Part shown: one piece after another, positions 8,117-16,004 of the stretch
How the letters are laid out: the number at the start of each line of letters is the position of its first letter
How positions within the stretch are numbered: the stretch's first letter is position 1
Assembly: GCF_003233845.1 (NCBI RefSeq)
Contig: NZ_QKRB01000044.1
Span: forward strand, 248,001 to 312,000
From: Paenibacillus sambharensis
GTDB lineage: Bacteria; Bacillota; Bacilli; Paenibacillales; Paenibacillaceae
Direction of reading: 5' to 3'
DNA: 64,000 bases
The notes under the pieces: model-generated
The model's database searches: none
The model's input: only the letters and a program-made list of their open reading frames with translations
Told to the model about the DNA's origin: nothing
Position numbers and translations under genes: made by a program

Positions 8117-9316
8117 ATGGCAACAGAAGCACAGCCCGTCAAGAAGGACAAGATCCCCGAGCTTCAGCTCGTCCGGGCGATGGCGATCATCGGAGTGCTG
8201 TCGGTTCATTCGACATCAGCGGCCACAACCGCTATGGTGGATTCCAATTACTACTTCTTGTATAATTTCATCAATATCTTCATGAAGTTTGGGACACCAA
8301 CGTTTATCCTTTTGAGCAGTTTTGTTTTATTCTACAACTATTACAACCGACCGCTTAATAAGTCGCTTTTGGCAACCTTTTATTCCCGGCGGCTTCTTTA
8401 TATCGTAACGCCATATGTCTTATTCTCTTTATTTTACTTTGGCCTGAAAAATTATGGCGTCATTCTGACCCAGCCAATGCAAACAGCTGAACAGTTTTTC
8501 AATCTGCTGCTGACAGGAAAGGCTCATACGCATTTGTATTTTGTTTTCATTAGTATACAGTTTTATGTTCTCTTTCCACTCATATTGTGGTTGTTTAAGA
8601 AATCCCGGGGGCTGGCTAAGTGGGCTGTGCCAATCGGTTTAACAATCCAATGGGGATTTGTACTAATTAACAAGTACGTTGTGCCGTATCCTGGCGTGCC
8701 GAACAAAGGTAGTTGGGCGTTTTCGTACATGGCCTATTTTATGCTTGGTGCTTTTATGGGCATATTCTTCCCGCAGATTAAACGCTGGATCCTTATTGCT
8801 AGGGAGAATGTAAGTCCAGGGAAGATAGCTTTATGGATTGGACTATGGGCATTCTGGCTTACGGCAGGCATTTGCCATGTCCTCATATGGTATTATTACC
8901 GTGTCGATAATGAGACGCCATACAATAGCTTGGCTTTTGAGTTCTTGTGGAATGCACACACGTATGCGTGCGCGCTAGTGCTGCTACAAATCGCTCACCT
9001 GCTGTACAAGAACAGTTCCAGGCTGTTAGTTCGGCCGATGGAACGGCTGGGTGAGATTTCATTCGGAGTATATTTGATCCACCCATTCTTCCTGCATGTT
9101 TATCGAAAGCTGGCCTACACGGGCGGCTCGTCCATACTTCTTCACGCTTGGTACGTGGGAGGCTTCCTGCTGGCCTTGATCGGTTCATGGATCGTTGTCT
9201 CACTGGTAACGCGGTTCCTGCCGTTCTCGTGGCTGATCTTCGGGCAGGTGCCGAAGCCGAAGCGGGACCGCCAAACGCCTGCACAACCGGTAGTTCCAGG
9301 CGGAATTGGCCGATAA
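8117..9316 (+). CDS. Acyltransferase 3 family membrane protein
   Basis: 399 residues with about ten membrane segments. The motif ELQLVRAMAIIGVLSVHST near residue 18 carries the conserved arginine and histidine of the acyltransferase 3 (OafA/WecH-like) fold; GEISFGVYLIHPFFLH near residue 320 is the matching C-terminal motif. The family O-acylates surface polysaccharides or other envelope glycans. The ATG at 8117 has a ribosome binding site, whereas the in-frame ATG at 8090 does not. The middle of the gene (about 8240-8950) is clearly more AT-rich than its ends and its neighbours, which suggests a mosaic or acquired origin. Confidence 0.9.
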   Translation: MATEAQPVKKDKIPELQLVRAMAIIGVLSVHSTSAATTAMVDSNYYFLYNFINIFMKFGTPTFILLSSFVLFYNYYNRPLNKSLLATFYSRRLLYIVTPYVLFSLFYFGLKNYGVILTQPMQTAEQFFNLLLTGKAHTHLYFVFISIQFYVLFPLILWLFKKSRGLAKWAVPIGLTIQWGFVLINKYVVPYPGVPNKGSWAFSYMAYFMLGAFMGIFFPQIKRWILIARENVSPGKIALWIGLWAFWLTAGICHVLIWYYYRVDNETPYNSLAFEFLWNAHTYACALVLLQIAHLLYKNSSRLLVRPMERLGEISFGVYLIHPFFLHVYRKLAYTGGSSILLHAWYVGGFLLALIGSWIVVSLVTRFLPFSWLIFGQVPKPKRDRQTPAQPVVPGGIGR

Positions 9317-9328
9317 GTATACGATAAA

Positions 9329-9377
9329 GATACCCATACGCTAAACACTTATTTGAAGTGTCCAGTGTATGGGTATC
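9329..9377. terminator. Bidirectional hairpin terminator
   Basis: GATACCCATAC (9329-9339) pairs with GTATGGGTATC (9367-9377) with a further inner stem AACACTT/AAGTGT. It separates the convergent acyltransferase and lipoprotein genes. Confidence 0.75.
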
Positions 9378-9397
9378 TGTTTGTTCTCAAGAGTAGT

Positions 9398-9946
9398 TTA
9401 GTACAGATAAGAAGCCATTCTTTCGTCAATCAGCGTAATGCTTTGGGCATTTTCTTCATCATCAAACTGGATTGAGATCTGAATAATATTTATTAATTCG
9501 TCGTTATCTATATCCTTTGGTATGTCGGATAAAAAAGTTTTCTCTTTTGTGTCGTAAGTATAAAGAAGAGATTTAGGACTATCAAACCGGGCATTCTCTG
9601 TGCCATATATTTCCCTAATGTCGCTTCTGGCCATGCCTGCTTTAATAAGTTTTGAAGTTTGATAGACATCAGCTGACTGCTTGCCTAAGGTGATTCCTGC
9701 GACTTTATCGCCGCGATAGAAAACGGATATGCCGGGGTCATAGTGGGTAATCGTGGACGAATGCTTTTTGCCTGTGCCAAGTATCTTTTCTGCATCCGTG
9801 CGGTCCATTCCATACTCAACTTTTGCCCTGCTGTCACCAATTTTGCTGATTGAAAGATCCTCTTCTGTCAGGCCCGGTGATGATGAACCGCATCCTGCCA
9901 GCATCCATACAACCAGTGGAAGTAAAAATACTCCTCTTAATCTCAT
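9398..9946 (-). CDS. Lipoprotein with two BamE/SmpA-like repeats
   Basis: 182 residues. The signal peptide ends in the lipobox LAGC, so Cys 19 should be lipidated. Two related segments, EYGMDRTDAEKILGTG (about residue 44) and KAGMARSDIREIYGTE (about 103), follow the pattern GM-R-(D/S)-x-x-x-I-x-G seen in the beta-alpha-alpha repeats of BamE/SmpA-like and other small Gram-positive lipoproteins. Base composition is AT-richer than most of the window. The function is unknown; the repeat reading is mine. Confidence 0.8.
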   Translation of the reverse strand: MRLRGVFLLPLVVWMLAGCGSSSPGLTEEDLSISKIGDSRAKVEYGMDRTDAEKILGTGKKHSSTITHYDPGISVFYRGDKVAGITLGKQSADVYQTSKLIKAGMARSDIREIYGTENARFDSPKSLLYTYDTKEKTFLSDIPKDIDNDELINIIQISIQFDDEENAQSITLIDERMASYLY

Positions 9947-10064
9947 ATCTCTCTCTTTCTCTCCTCTCTAACAGTGACCTAAATATTAACAAATAACCAG
10001 TCTGAAATCCACAACATAATCTACTGAAGCTCCAAGCGGGCTGAGCCGGCAAGGCTGTATGATG

Positions 10065-10107
10065 AATAAGAGGGTATCCAGTCTGTCAGACGGAATACCC
10101 TCTTATT
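10065..10107. terminator. Long near-perfect palindrome, terminator of hmoB
   Basis: AATAAGAGGGTAT and ATACCCTCTTATT flank an inner GTCTG/CAGAC, giving an almost uninterrupted stem of about 20 bp that ends 3 nt from the hmoB stop codon. It can act in both directions. Confidence 0.75.
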
Positions 10108-10109
10108 TA

Positions 10110-10619
<510 letters not shown>

Positions 10620-10705
10620 TTACCCAGTAGATTCAACGTATATACCAACTTCTACATTGTACAGCAAGGGGCAGGGCGGTGAAATGAAGAGCGCATGAAG
10701 ATTTG

Positions 10706-10728
10706 GCCCGGTTCGCGAAGAACCGGGC
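10706..10728 (-). terminator. Hairpin after the spore coat genes
   Basis: GCCCGGTTC and GAACCGGGC form a perfect 9-bp stem with a 5-nt loop. On the minus strand it lies 22 nt after the CotF-like stop codon. The U tract is poor. Confidence 0.55.
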
Positions 10729-10749
10729 TCAAGAGTTTGGCGTGAAGCT

Positions 10750-11103
10750 CTACTGCAGCTGAGAAGAATAAGGAAACTGGGTGGCATATTTGCGGAACTG
10801 GTCGTAGGTCTGGTCCAGCTTGGCCTGCTGCTCGCCCTCCAGCTTGTAGTGTCCCTTCTTGAACATCATCTCGTACATATCGTACTGGCAGCGGTGGGTT
10901 TCCATCAGAACCGTCAGAATGTCCTCATGCAGGGCGGGGTGGCTTGCTTCCCGTGCCGATACATTGAAGCTGTCGGTTAAGTATTTTTCCATCGCGAGGA
11001 TATCGTTGACGCGGTCGCGGTCGTTCAGTTCCGGGCCTTTCTCCTTCGTTTCATAGGATGGCTTCGGATTCTTGATAGTTTGGGAATTCTGGTTGCCGCT
11101 CAT
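10750..11103 (-). CDS. Spore coat protein, CotF-like
   Basis: 117 residues. A polar N-terminus is followed by a helical CotF-type domain (NDRDRVNDILAMEKYLTD, then LMETHRCQYDMYEMMFKKG and KLDQTYDQFRKYATQFPY) of the ferritin-like four-helix type. Members of this family are found in the spore coat. It lies 17 nt downstream of a second coat gene of the same family and is probably cotranscribed in the mother cell. No sigma-K or sigma-E promoter could be assigned with confidence. Confidence 0.87.
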   Translation of the reverse strand: MSGNQNSQTIKNPKPSYETKEKGPELNDRDRVNDILAMEKYLTDSFNVSAREASHPALHEDILTVLMETHRCQYDMYEMMFKKGHYKLEGEQQAKLDQTYDQFRKYATQFPYSSQLQ

Positions 11104-11120
11104 GGCCTATACCTCCTCTC

Positions 11121-11396
11121 TTATTGCAGCTGTTGTACTCGCTTCATCTCAGCATCATTGTCATTCTTCAGGTGCTTCAGCAGCATCTCATAGTGACGCA
11201 GATGCATCTGGCCGACGCGGTCGATGGCTGCGGCGATCTCAGGGTCGGAGCATTCCTTGGCGAAGTGGCTGCACTTCTTCATCGCGAGCAGCTCCCAAGA
11301 CAGCTGGTCCTTCAAATACAAGTAGTCTTTCGTTGTAATAACCTGCGGGCCATGCGTCATGACGGGCTCGTTCTGGTCAATTGTCTGATTTGGCAC
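11121..11396 (-). CDS. Spore coat protein, CotF-like (second copy)
   Basis: 91 residues. ITTKDYLYLKDQLSWELLAMKKCSHFAKECSDPEI and HLRHYEMLLKHLKN form the two visible helices of the CotF-type domain. It is the first gene of a two-gene coat unit with the 117-residue protein downstream. The two proteins share layout but little identity, so they may be partners rather than recent duplicates. Confidence 0.85.
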   Translation of the reverse strand: MPNQTIDQNEPVMTHGPQVITTKDYLYLKDQLSWELLAMKKCSHFAKECSDPEIAAAIDRVGQMHLRHYEMLLKHLKNDNDAEMKRVQQLQ

Positions 11397-11477
11397 TGCT
11401 TGCCCTCCTTCCGGCTTTAGCTTCTGAAATTAGATTGTCTTCGCGGCAGGCTTTTTATCCACTCTTGCCCAAACAGG

Positions 11478-11518
11478 AAAAAACCGCGTTCCATCTTAAT
11501 GGCACCGGGAACGCGGTT
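11478..11518 (-). terminator. Intrinsic terminator of yidC
   Basis: AACCGCGTTCC and GGAACGCGGTT form a perfect 11-bp stem. On the minus strand the stem runs into TTTTTT, starting 9 nt after the yidC stop codon. Confidence 0.9.
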
Positions 11519-11526
11519 AGGCAAAG

Positions 11527-12363
11527 CTATTTTGCGGGTAAAGCCTGATCGCTGGCTGCAGCATCCTTGGCCGGCCCAGGCACGATCCGCTTGAACAGCC
11601 ACGACTGGAAGATCAGGAAGCAGCCGCCGACTGTCCAGTAGAGCGGTAGCGCTGCCGGAGCGGTGAAGGAGAATAAGCCCATCATAACCGGTGAGAGATA
11701 GCCGAGGAATGCCATGCTCTTCTGCTGCTCGGGCGGCAAGCCGCGCTGCGTGATCTTGAACTGCAGGTAATAGGTTGCTGCTGCGATGAGCGGCATAACC
11801 GTGTCGGCCAGCCCGAGGTTGAACCACAGGAAGGAGTGGCTGGCAATTTCGGGAGTCCGCCGAATCGCATAGTAGAAGGCGTACAATATCGGCAGCTGCA
11901 GGAGCAGCGGCAGACAGCCGATGTTAAGCGGGTTGATCTGATGCTTCTGATAGAGCTGCATCATTTCCTTCTGCATTTCGCGCTGGGCTTCAGGGTTCTT
12001 GCTCTGATTCTTGTATTTCTCCTGGAGAGCTTTCATCTCAGGCTGCAGCAGGGCGGTCTTCTCCTTCATGACGCTCTGGGCCCGGTACTGCTTGAGCATG
12101 AGCGGCATAAGCGCGAACCGTACGCAGAGCGTAACCAGAATGATGGACAGCCCGTAGCTGCCGCCGAACAGATCGGCGAAGAAGGTTATCAGCCGGGAGA
12201 AGCTGTAGACAAAATAATGATTAAACCAGCCTGTCGTATTGGCATCAATCGGTTCCTGGGATGCTGCGCTGCAGCCTCCGAGCAGCAAAACCGCCGCAAG
12301 AATCAGTAGAAGCTTAACCGAACGGGAAAGAGGGAACGCGCGGTTTGTAATCTGTTTATCCAT
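11527..12363 (-). CDS. yidC: Membrane protein insertase YidC/OxaA (SpoIIIJ/YqjG type)
   Basis: 278 residues. The signal peptide ends in LLLGGC, so Cys 31 is the lipidation site as in SpoIIIJ and YqjG. The core of five membrane segments includes YGLSIILVTLCVRFALMPLM, whose arginine lines the hydrophilic groove, a charged cytoplasmic loop, and NPLNIGCLPLLLQLPILYAFYYAI. It inserts membrane proteins alone or with Sec. The ATG at 12363 has AAGGAG 7 nt upstream; a GTG at 12369 is less likely. The gene is not next to rpmH-rnpA, so it is probably the second, unlinked yidC copy. Confidence 0.95.
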   Translation of the reverse strand: MDKQITNRAFPLSRSVKLLLILAAVLLLGGCSAASQEPIDANTTGWFNHYFVYSFSRLITFFADLFGGSYGLSIILVTLCVRFALMPLMLKQYRAQSVMKEKTALLQPEMKALQEKYKNQSKNPEAQREMQKEMMQLYQKHQINPLNIGCLPLLLQLPILYAFYYAIRRTPEIASHSFLWFNLGLADTVMPLIAAATYYLQFKITQRGLPPEQQKSMAFLGYLSPVMMGLFSFTAPAALPLYWTVGGCFLIFQSWLFKRIVPGPAKDAAASDQALPAK

Positions 12364-12665
12364 ATGCACTCTCCTTGTCTATTCATGGTGAACTGAACAG
12401 TCAGAGAGTGCTGCTGATCTGCGTCGTCTTCAGGGCTTTCCTTATGGCGGACCCGGGAGACGGCAAGCTGCTTTTCCAGCTGATGGGCTGCAGAGCTGAC
12501 GGGCTTTGCTTCACTCGTAGAACGGGTTGAGCTTTGTCCCGACAGCAGGGAAAAGTCAGGGCCGGCATGCCGGAGCATATGCCAGCCGAAGACGGCCATC
12601 AGTACGCTGATGCTTCCCAGCAGGGAGAATGAATCGAGCAGCTCGGCGATCATATCGATAAACAC
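12303..12665 (-). CDS. Hypothetical single-pass membrane protein overlapping yidC
   Basis: 120 residues from a GTG at 12665 that has a strong GGAGGTG site 7 nt upstream. The N-terminus is hydrophobic (FSLLGSISVLMAVFGWHMLRH), then a Ser-rich polar part. The last 20 codons overlap the yidC start in another frame. The good ribosome binding site and the lack of another gene between the response regulator and yidC support it; the overlap and lack of a known family count against it. Confidence 0.45.
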   Translation of the reverse strand: MFIDMIAELLDSFSLLGSISVLMAVFGWHMLRHAGPDFSLLSGQSSTRSTSEAKPVSSAAHQLEKQLAVSRVRHKESPEDDADQQHSLTVQFTMNRQGECIWINRLQTARSLFPVRLSFY

Positions 12666-12760
12666 GGCGTTCACCTCCTTCCTCCTAAGTTATCGAATAC
12701 TTGTATTGTCCGCCATCCGGCTGCGGAAGTCAAAGGAACCTTCTATGGCGGCCAAAGGCA

Positions 12761-13366
12761 TTAAAGCCAGCCCCGGTCCTTTGCCTTCTGAATGGCATGA
12801 TGCCGGGTCTCGACCTCAAGCTTCTGGATGGCAGAGGATAAATAATTGCGGACGGTCCCTGTCGTCAGATAGAGGCTGCCGGCAATCTGCCGGGTAGTGG
12901 CTCCATCAGCGGCCAGCCGCAGTACCTCCTGTTCGCGCTCAGTCAGCGGGTTTGCTTCATGGGTGAACAGCGAGGCGGCCAGATAAGGGCTTACAACCCG
13001 CCCTCCCTGCATCACCTTGCGGATGGCCTCGATGAGGAACTCAATCGGCTCATCCTTCAGCAGATAGGCATCGACGGAAGCGTCCATAGCCTGCTGCAGA
13101 TAACCGGGCCTGGCGAAGGTTGTGACGATCATAATCTTGCAGGGAAGTCCGCTGCGTCTGACGGAGGCAGCGACCTCCAGACCGGTTAGGCCAGGCATTT
13201 CGATATCGAGCAGACAGAGGTCGGGCGTGCAGGCTTCAATCATACGCAGGGCCTCCCCGCCATCTGATACCTGCGCGACAATGTCGATATCGTCCTCCAG
13301 CTGCAGCAGCGAGGCAAAGGCTCCCCGCAGCATATGCTGATCTTCTGCGATGACTATGCGAATCAA
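12761..13366 (-). CDS. NarL/LuxR-family response regulator (DesR-like)
   Basis: 201 residues: receiver domain (about 1-120) with acidic pocket Glu8/Asp9, phospho-acceptor Asp54 (LCLLDIEMPG), Thr at VTTFARPGY and Lys in YLLKDEP, then a LuxR-type helix-turn-helix (about 138-195; NPLTEREQEVLRLAADG, TTGTVRNYLSSAIQKLE). It is the likely partner of the histidine kinase just upstream. Similarity in plan to DesR, including the FARPGYLQQAMDA stretch, suggests a membrane-linked signal, but no desaturase gene is adjacent, so the target is unknown. Confidence 0.93.
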   Translation of the reverse strand: MIRIVIAEDQHMLRGAFASLLQLEDDIDIVAQVSDGGEALRMIEACTPDLCLLDIEMPGLTGLEVAASVRRSGLPCKIMIVTTFARPGYLQQAMDASVDAYLLKDEPIEFLIEAIRKVMQGGRVVSPYLAASLFTHEANPLTEREQEVLRLAADGATTRQIAGSLYLTTGTVRNYLSSAIQKLEVETRHHAIQKAKDRGWL

Positions 13367-13427
13367 GTTGGCAGCCTCCTATACATCATACAGACTTCTT
13401 AAAACATGCTTTGTGCCATCCAGCTTA

Positions 13428-14555
13428 TTAATGTGCCTCCTGCGGCTGCGCGGGCATTACAGGAACAGTGAGCACGACCTCGGTTCCTCCTTCTGAAGCC
13501 TGCGCAATAAGGGCTTGCCCCTTAATCTGCCGCATTCTCTCCTGGATCGAAGGAAGACCGAAGCCCTCTCTGCCGGGGGCAAGTCCTCTGCCGTTATCAC
13601 GGATCGTCATACGGTAGACGGAATCGCCGGCGGTTTGCCCCGTAATCCAGCAGCGGGATGCGCCGCTGTGCCGGACGACATTGGTCACAGCCTCTCGCAG
13701 CGCAAGAGCGAGCATTGTCTGGACTGTGTCGGTAAGGGCGGCATGCGGTTCGTTCTGGATGGCAACCTCCGCCGCTATACCGGCTGAAGCAAGCACCTCC
13801 GATACGTGGTCGAGCTCGGCGCTCAGCGGAATATGCCGCATCGATGCTACCAGCTCACGCACCTGCTGCAGCGCATGGCGGGCGCTGTGCTTGATCTCGT
13901 CGATCTCGCTGCGGGCCCGTGCCGAGTCACGGTCGACGAGCCGTGCGGCAAGCTCGCTCTTCATCTTGATCATGGTAAGCGTCTGGCCGAGTGTGTCATG
14001 CAGATCACGTGCAATCCGGTGCCGCTCTTCTTCCTGGATATAGCGCTCCAGCTTGCGGTTGGCCGCATTCAGCTTGGTCGACAGCCTGCGTGCCTTGTCG
14101 ATGGTGCGGATGACATAGGGCATAAGAAGCTGAAGAATAAGGAAGGGCAGCAGAGGAGTCCCGAAGAAGGACCGCAGTTCCCCGTTAAGAATGGCATAGG
14201 AGATGAAGAACATGCCGGCTATGCCTGCCATTCCCGCGTACATCAGCTTGAGCGTCCGGGCGCGGCTGAGCAGATCGGCATACATGAAGCCGTACAGCAG
14301 CAGCCATTGCTGGTAGAAGACCGCATAGACGGCGATGACTGCAAGCCCGGCCCACGAGGCGATAACGAGCAGCCAGCCGCGCTGCCATAGCCCGGTATAG
14401 AAGCATAATGCAGTAACGAGGTACAGCGCAATAGAAGTGCCTATGCCGAGGGGCTGGTACTGCCATATGGTGACATAGGCCAGGAACACGAATCCAATAA
14501 TATCAATGAATAGATAGCTTTCAATCTGGTCAGCCGGATATAGTTTTCGAAGCAT
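13428..14555 (-). CDS. Sensor histidine kinase, HisKA_3 type (DesK-like)
   Basis: 375 residues. Four to six N-terminal membrane helices (about 10-155) without a large external domain form the sensor. The dimerisation helix has the phospho-acceptor His186 (ARDLHDTLGQ), and the HATPase domain has LREAVTNVVRHSGA and DNGRGLAPGREGFGLPSIQERM. Such kinases sense conditions within the membrane, as DesK does. Its start codon overlaps the end of the DUF418 gene by 26 nt, so the two are likely translated together, and the regulator follows 61 nt downstream. Confidence 0.93.
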   Translation of the reverse strand: MLRKLYPADQIESYLFIDIIGFVFLAYVTIWQYQPLGIGTSIALYLVTALCFYTGLWQRGWLLVIASWAGLAVIAVYAVFYQQWLLLYGFMYADLLSRARTLKLMYAGMAGIAGMFFISYAILNGELRSFFGTPLLPFLILQLLMPYVIRTIDKARRLSTKLNAANRKLERYIQEEERHRIARDLHDTLGQTLTMIKMKSELAARLVDRDSARARSEIDEIKHSARHALQQVRELVASMRHIPLSAELDHVSEVLASAGIAAEVAIQNEPHAALTDTVQTMLALALREAVTNVVRHSGASRCWITGQTAGDSVYRMTIRDNGRGLAPGREGFGLPSIQERMRQIKGQALIAQASEGGTEVVLTVPVMPAQPQEAH

Positions 14556-15714
14556 GATTCCTCTCTCTGGCGGAGAACCGCCGTGTCATGGTTTTGCGTG
14601 CGGCCTCCAGTGGTCCCTGCTTGAACAGCCGGAGCCAGATTCCTGAGAAGAACAGTAGTGAAAGGCAGATAAGGACCCAAACCGCAGTCGTCGTCAAGGA
14701 GCTGGTCTTACCGCCCAGGCCTAGTCCCCACCCATAAAATATAACGGAAGCCAGCACATTCTGCAGTACGTAGCAGCTGAGTGCCATCCGCCCGACACGC
14801 TCCAGCATGGACCACAGAGACCAGCGGCTGAACCGTTCTGTCAGGAGTGCAAGCAGTGCAATGTACCCTATTGCCATAATGGGAGCGAACAGGTAGCGAA
14901 GCGGAAAATCAAATACGCCTCCCGGCACGAACAGCAGCAGGTTTAACGGAATACCCGCGCCAAGTCCCAGCTTCAGCATGCGCCTTCGAATAGCCCTGCC
15001 TCTCTCATCCGGCTGGAAAGCTCCTGCCCGCATCAAGCGGACGCCTGTGAGGAAGAGGAAGATGTTTAGCGGCAGTACGAAGATCGCCTCCGTACGGAAA
15101 AATCCAAAGTTGGCGAGCCTGAACGCCACCTGCTCCAGCCATGTGCCGCTGCCGTACAGAGCTTCGGTGCCTAGGGCATGATTCATGGGCATGCTCTCAC
15201 CGGATAGATAGAGTCCGAGACTGGAAGCAAATAGCAGCAGGATGAGCATACCATGAAAAATTCCCGTGATCCACATCGTCCGCTTCATAGCGCGTTCACC
15301 CCGCTTCACCACCCAGGCCACCAGAACCGCAGTCATTGCATAGCTCATGAGAATGTCATATTCAAGAACCAGGGTGTAATGCAGCAGCCCTTCCAGCATG
15401 AGAAACAGGGCAGTCAGCAGATAGGGTCCGGGCCATCTCTTCTTCCGGACCAGCGACCTGCTGTACTGCAGCTCAAGACCAGCCCCGAACAGAATGGTCA
15501 GCAGGCCAAGCAGCTTGCCGTTGACCAGGAACAGCACCAGATAACGGATGAGTACATCCATGGAGGCCCACCAGTCATTATGCGCGTAGGTAAAGAGATA
15601 GTCTACATCGCCGAGATGGGCAAACAGCCAGATGTTAGTGCCGAGTGTGCCCATTATGGCAAAGCCTCTGAGAATATCGAGCAGCTGGATTCGCTCATTT
15701 GATGCTTGAGTCAT
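14530..15714 (-). CDS. DUF418 (YeiB-like) membrane protein
   Basis: 394 residues with about ten hydrophobic segments. The start NERIQLLDILRGFAIMGTLGTN is the family signature, and a DUF418 C-terminus (RMALSCYVLQNVLASVIFYGWGLGLGG) ends the protein. DUF418 proteins resemble the acyltransferase 3 fold, but their function is not settled. GGGAGG precedes the ATG. It is the first gene of an overlapping three-gene unit with a kinase and regulator, so it may take part in the signal or respond to the same envelope stress. Confidence 0.9.
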   Translation of the reverse strand: MTQASNERIQLLDILRGFAIMGTLGTNIWLFAHLGDVDYLFTYAHNDWWASMDVLIRYLVLFLVNGKLLGLLTILFGAGLELQYSRSLVRKKRWPGPYLLTALFLMLEGLLHYTLVLEYDILMSYAMTAVLVAWVVKRGERAMKRTMWITGIFHGMLILLLFASSLGLYLSGESMPMNHALGTEALYGSGTWLEQVAFRLANFGFFRTEAIFVLPLNIFLFLTGVRLMRAGAFQPDERGRAIRRRMLKLGLGAGIPLNLLLFVPGGVFDFPLRYLFAPIMAIGYIALLALLTERFSRWSLWSMLERVGRMALSCYVLQNVLASVIFYGWGLGLGGKTSSLTTTAVWVLICLSLLFFSGIWLRLFKQGPLEAARKTMTRRFSARERNHASKTISG

Positions 15715-15818
15715 CGTTACAGCCTCCCATTATAACAGGCCCTCGCAAGGCCTCTGTAGTAACTACAGAATACAACCGGCCTTAGTCTGCTGGTAGGCAC
15801 TGCCGTCATCATGGGCGG

Positions 15819-15834
15819 TATGACAAGTGTCATA
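15819..15834 (+). promoter_or_regulatory. Upstream copy of the cyd operator motif
   Basis: TATGACAAGTGTCATA is a 7-bp inverted repeat with a 2-nt centre. It shares TATGACAA(G/A)T(G/A)TCA with the proximal site at 15934. It lies about 155 bp upstream of the predicted cydA transcription start. Confidence 0.45.
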
Positions 15835-15866
15835 AATGGGGCGAAGATGATCAATATCGTTAAGTT

Positions 15867-15886
15867 GCCGTGCATTAATGCACGGC
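15867..15886. promoter_or_regulatory. 20-bp perfect palindrome upstream of cydA
   Basis: GCCGTGCATTAATGCACGGC reads the same on both strands over all 20 bases. It lies between the divergent DUF418 and cydA genes and could be an operator for either. Confidence 0.45.
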
Positions 15887-15933
15887 GCATTTCACGAATT
15901 TGTACGATTCTATGATGATTTTACTCGACACTA

Positions 15934-15976
15934 TATGACAAATATCACATAAAACCTTCCTGTTCCTTCCTATAAT
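15934..15976 (+). promoter_or_regulatory. Candidate activator site and -10 box of the cyd operon
   Basis: TATGACAAATATCACATA (15934-15951) is centred about 41 bp before the expected start (near 15983). This is the class II spacing for Crp/Fnr-type activators. A perfect -10 box TATAAT is at 15971, with no good -35 box, which fits activator dependence. The ATG at 15975 lies inside this -10 box, so cydA must start later. Confidence 0.5.
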
Positions 15977-16004
15977 GAGTTCGAAGTCGAAGGAGGTCGT
16001 GACG

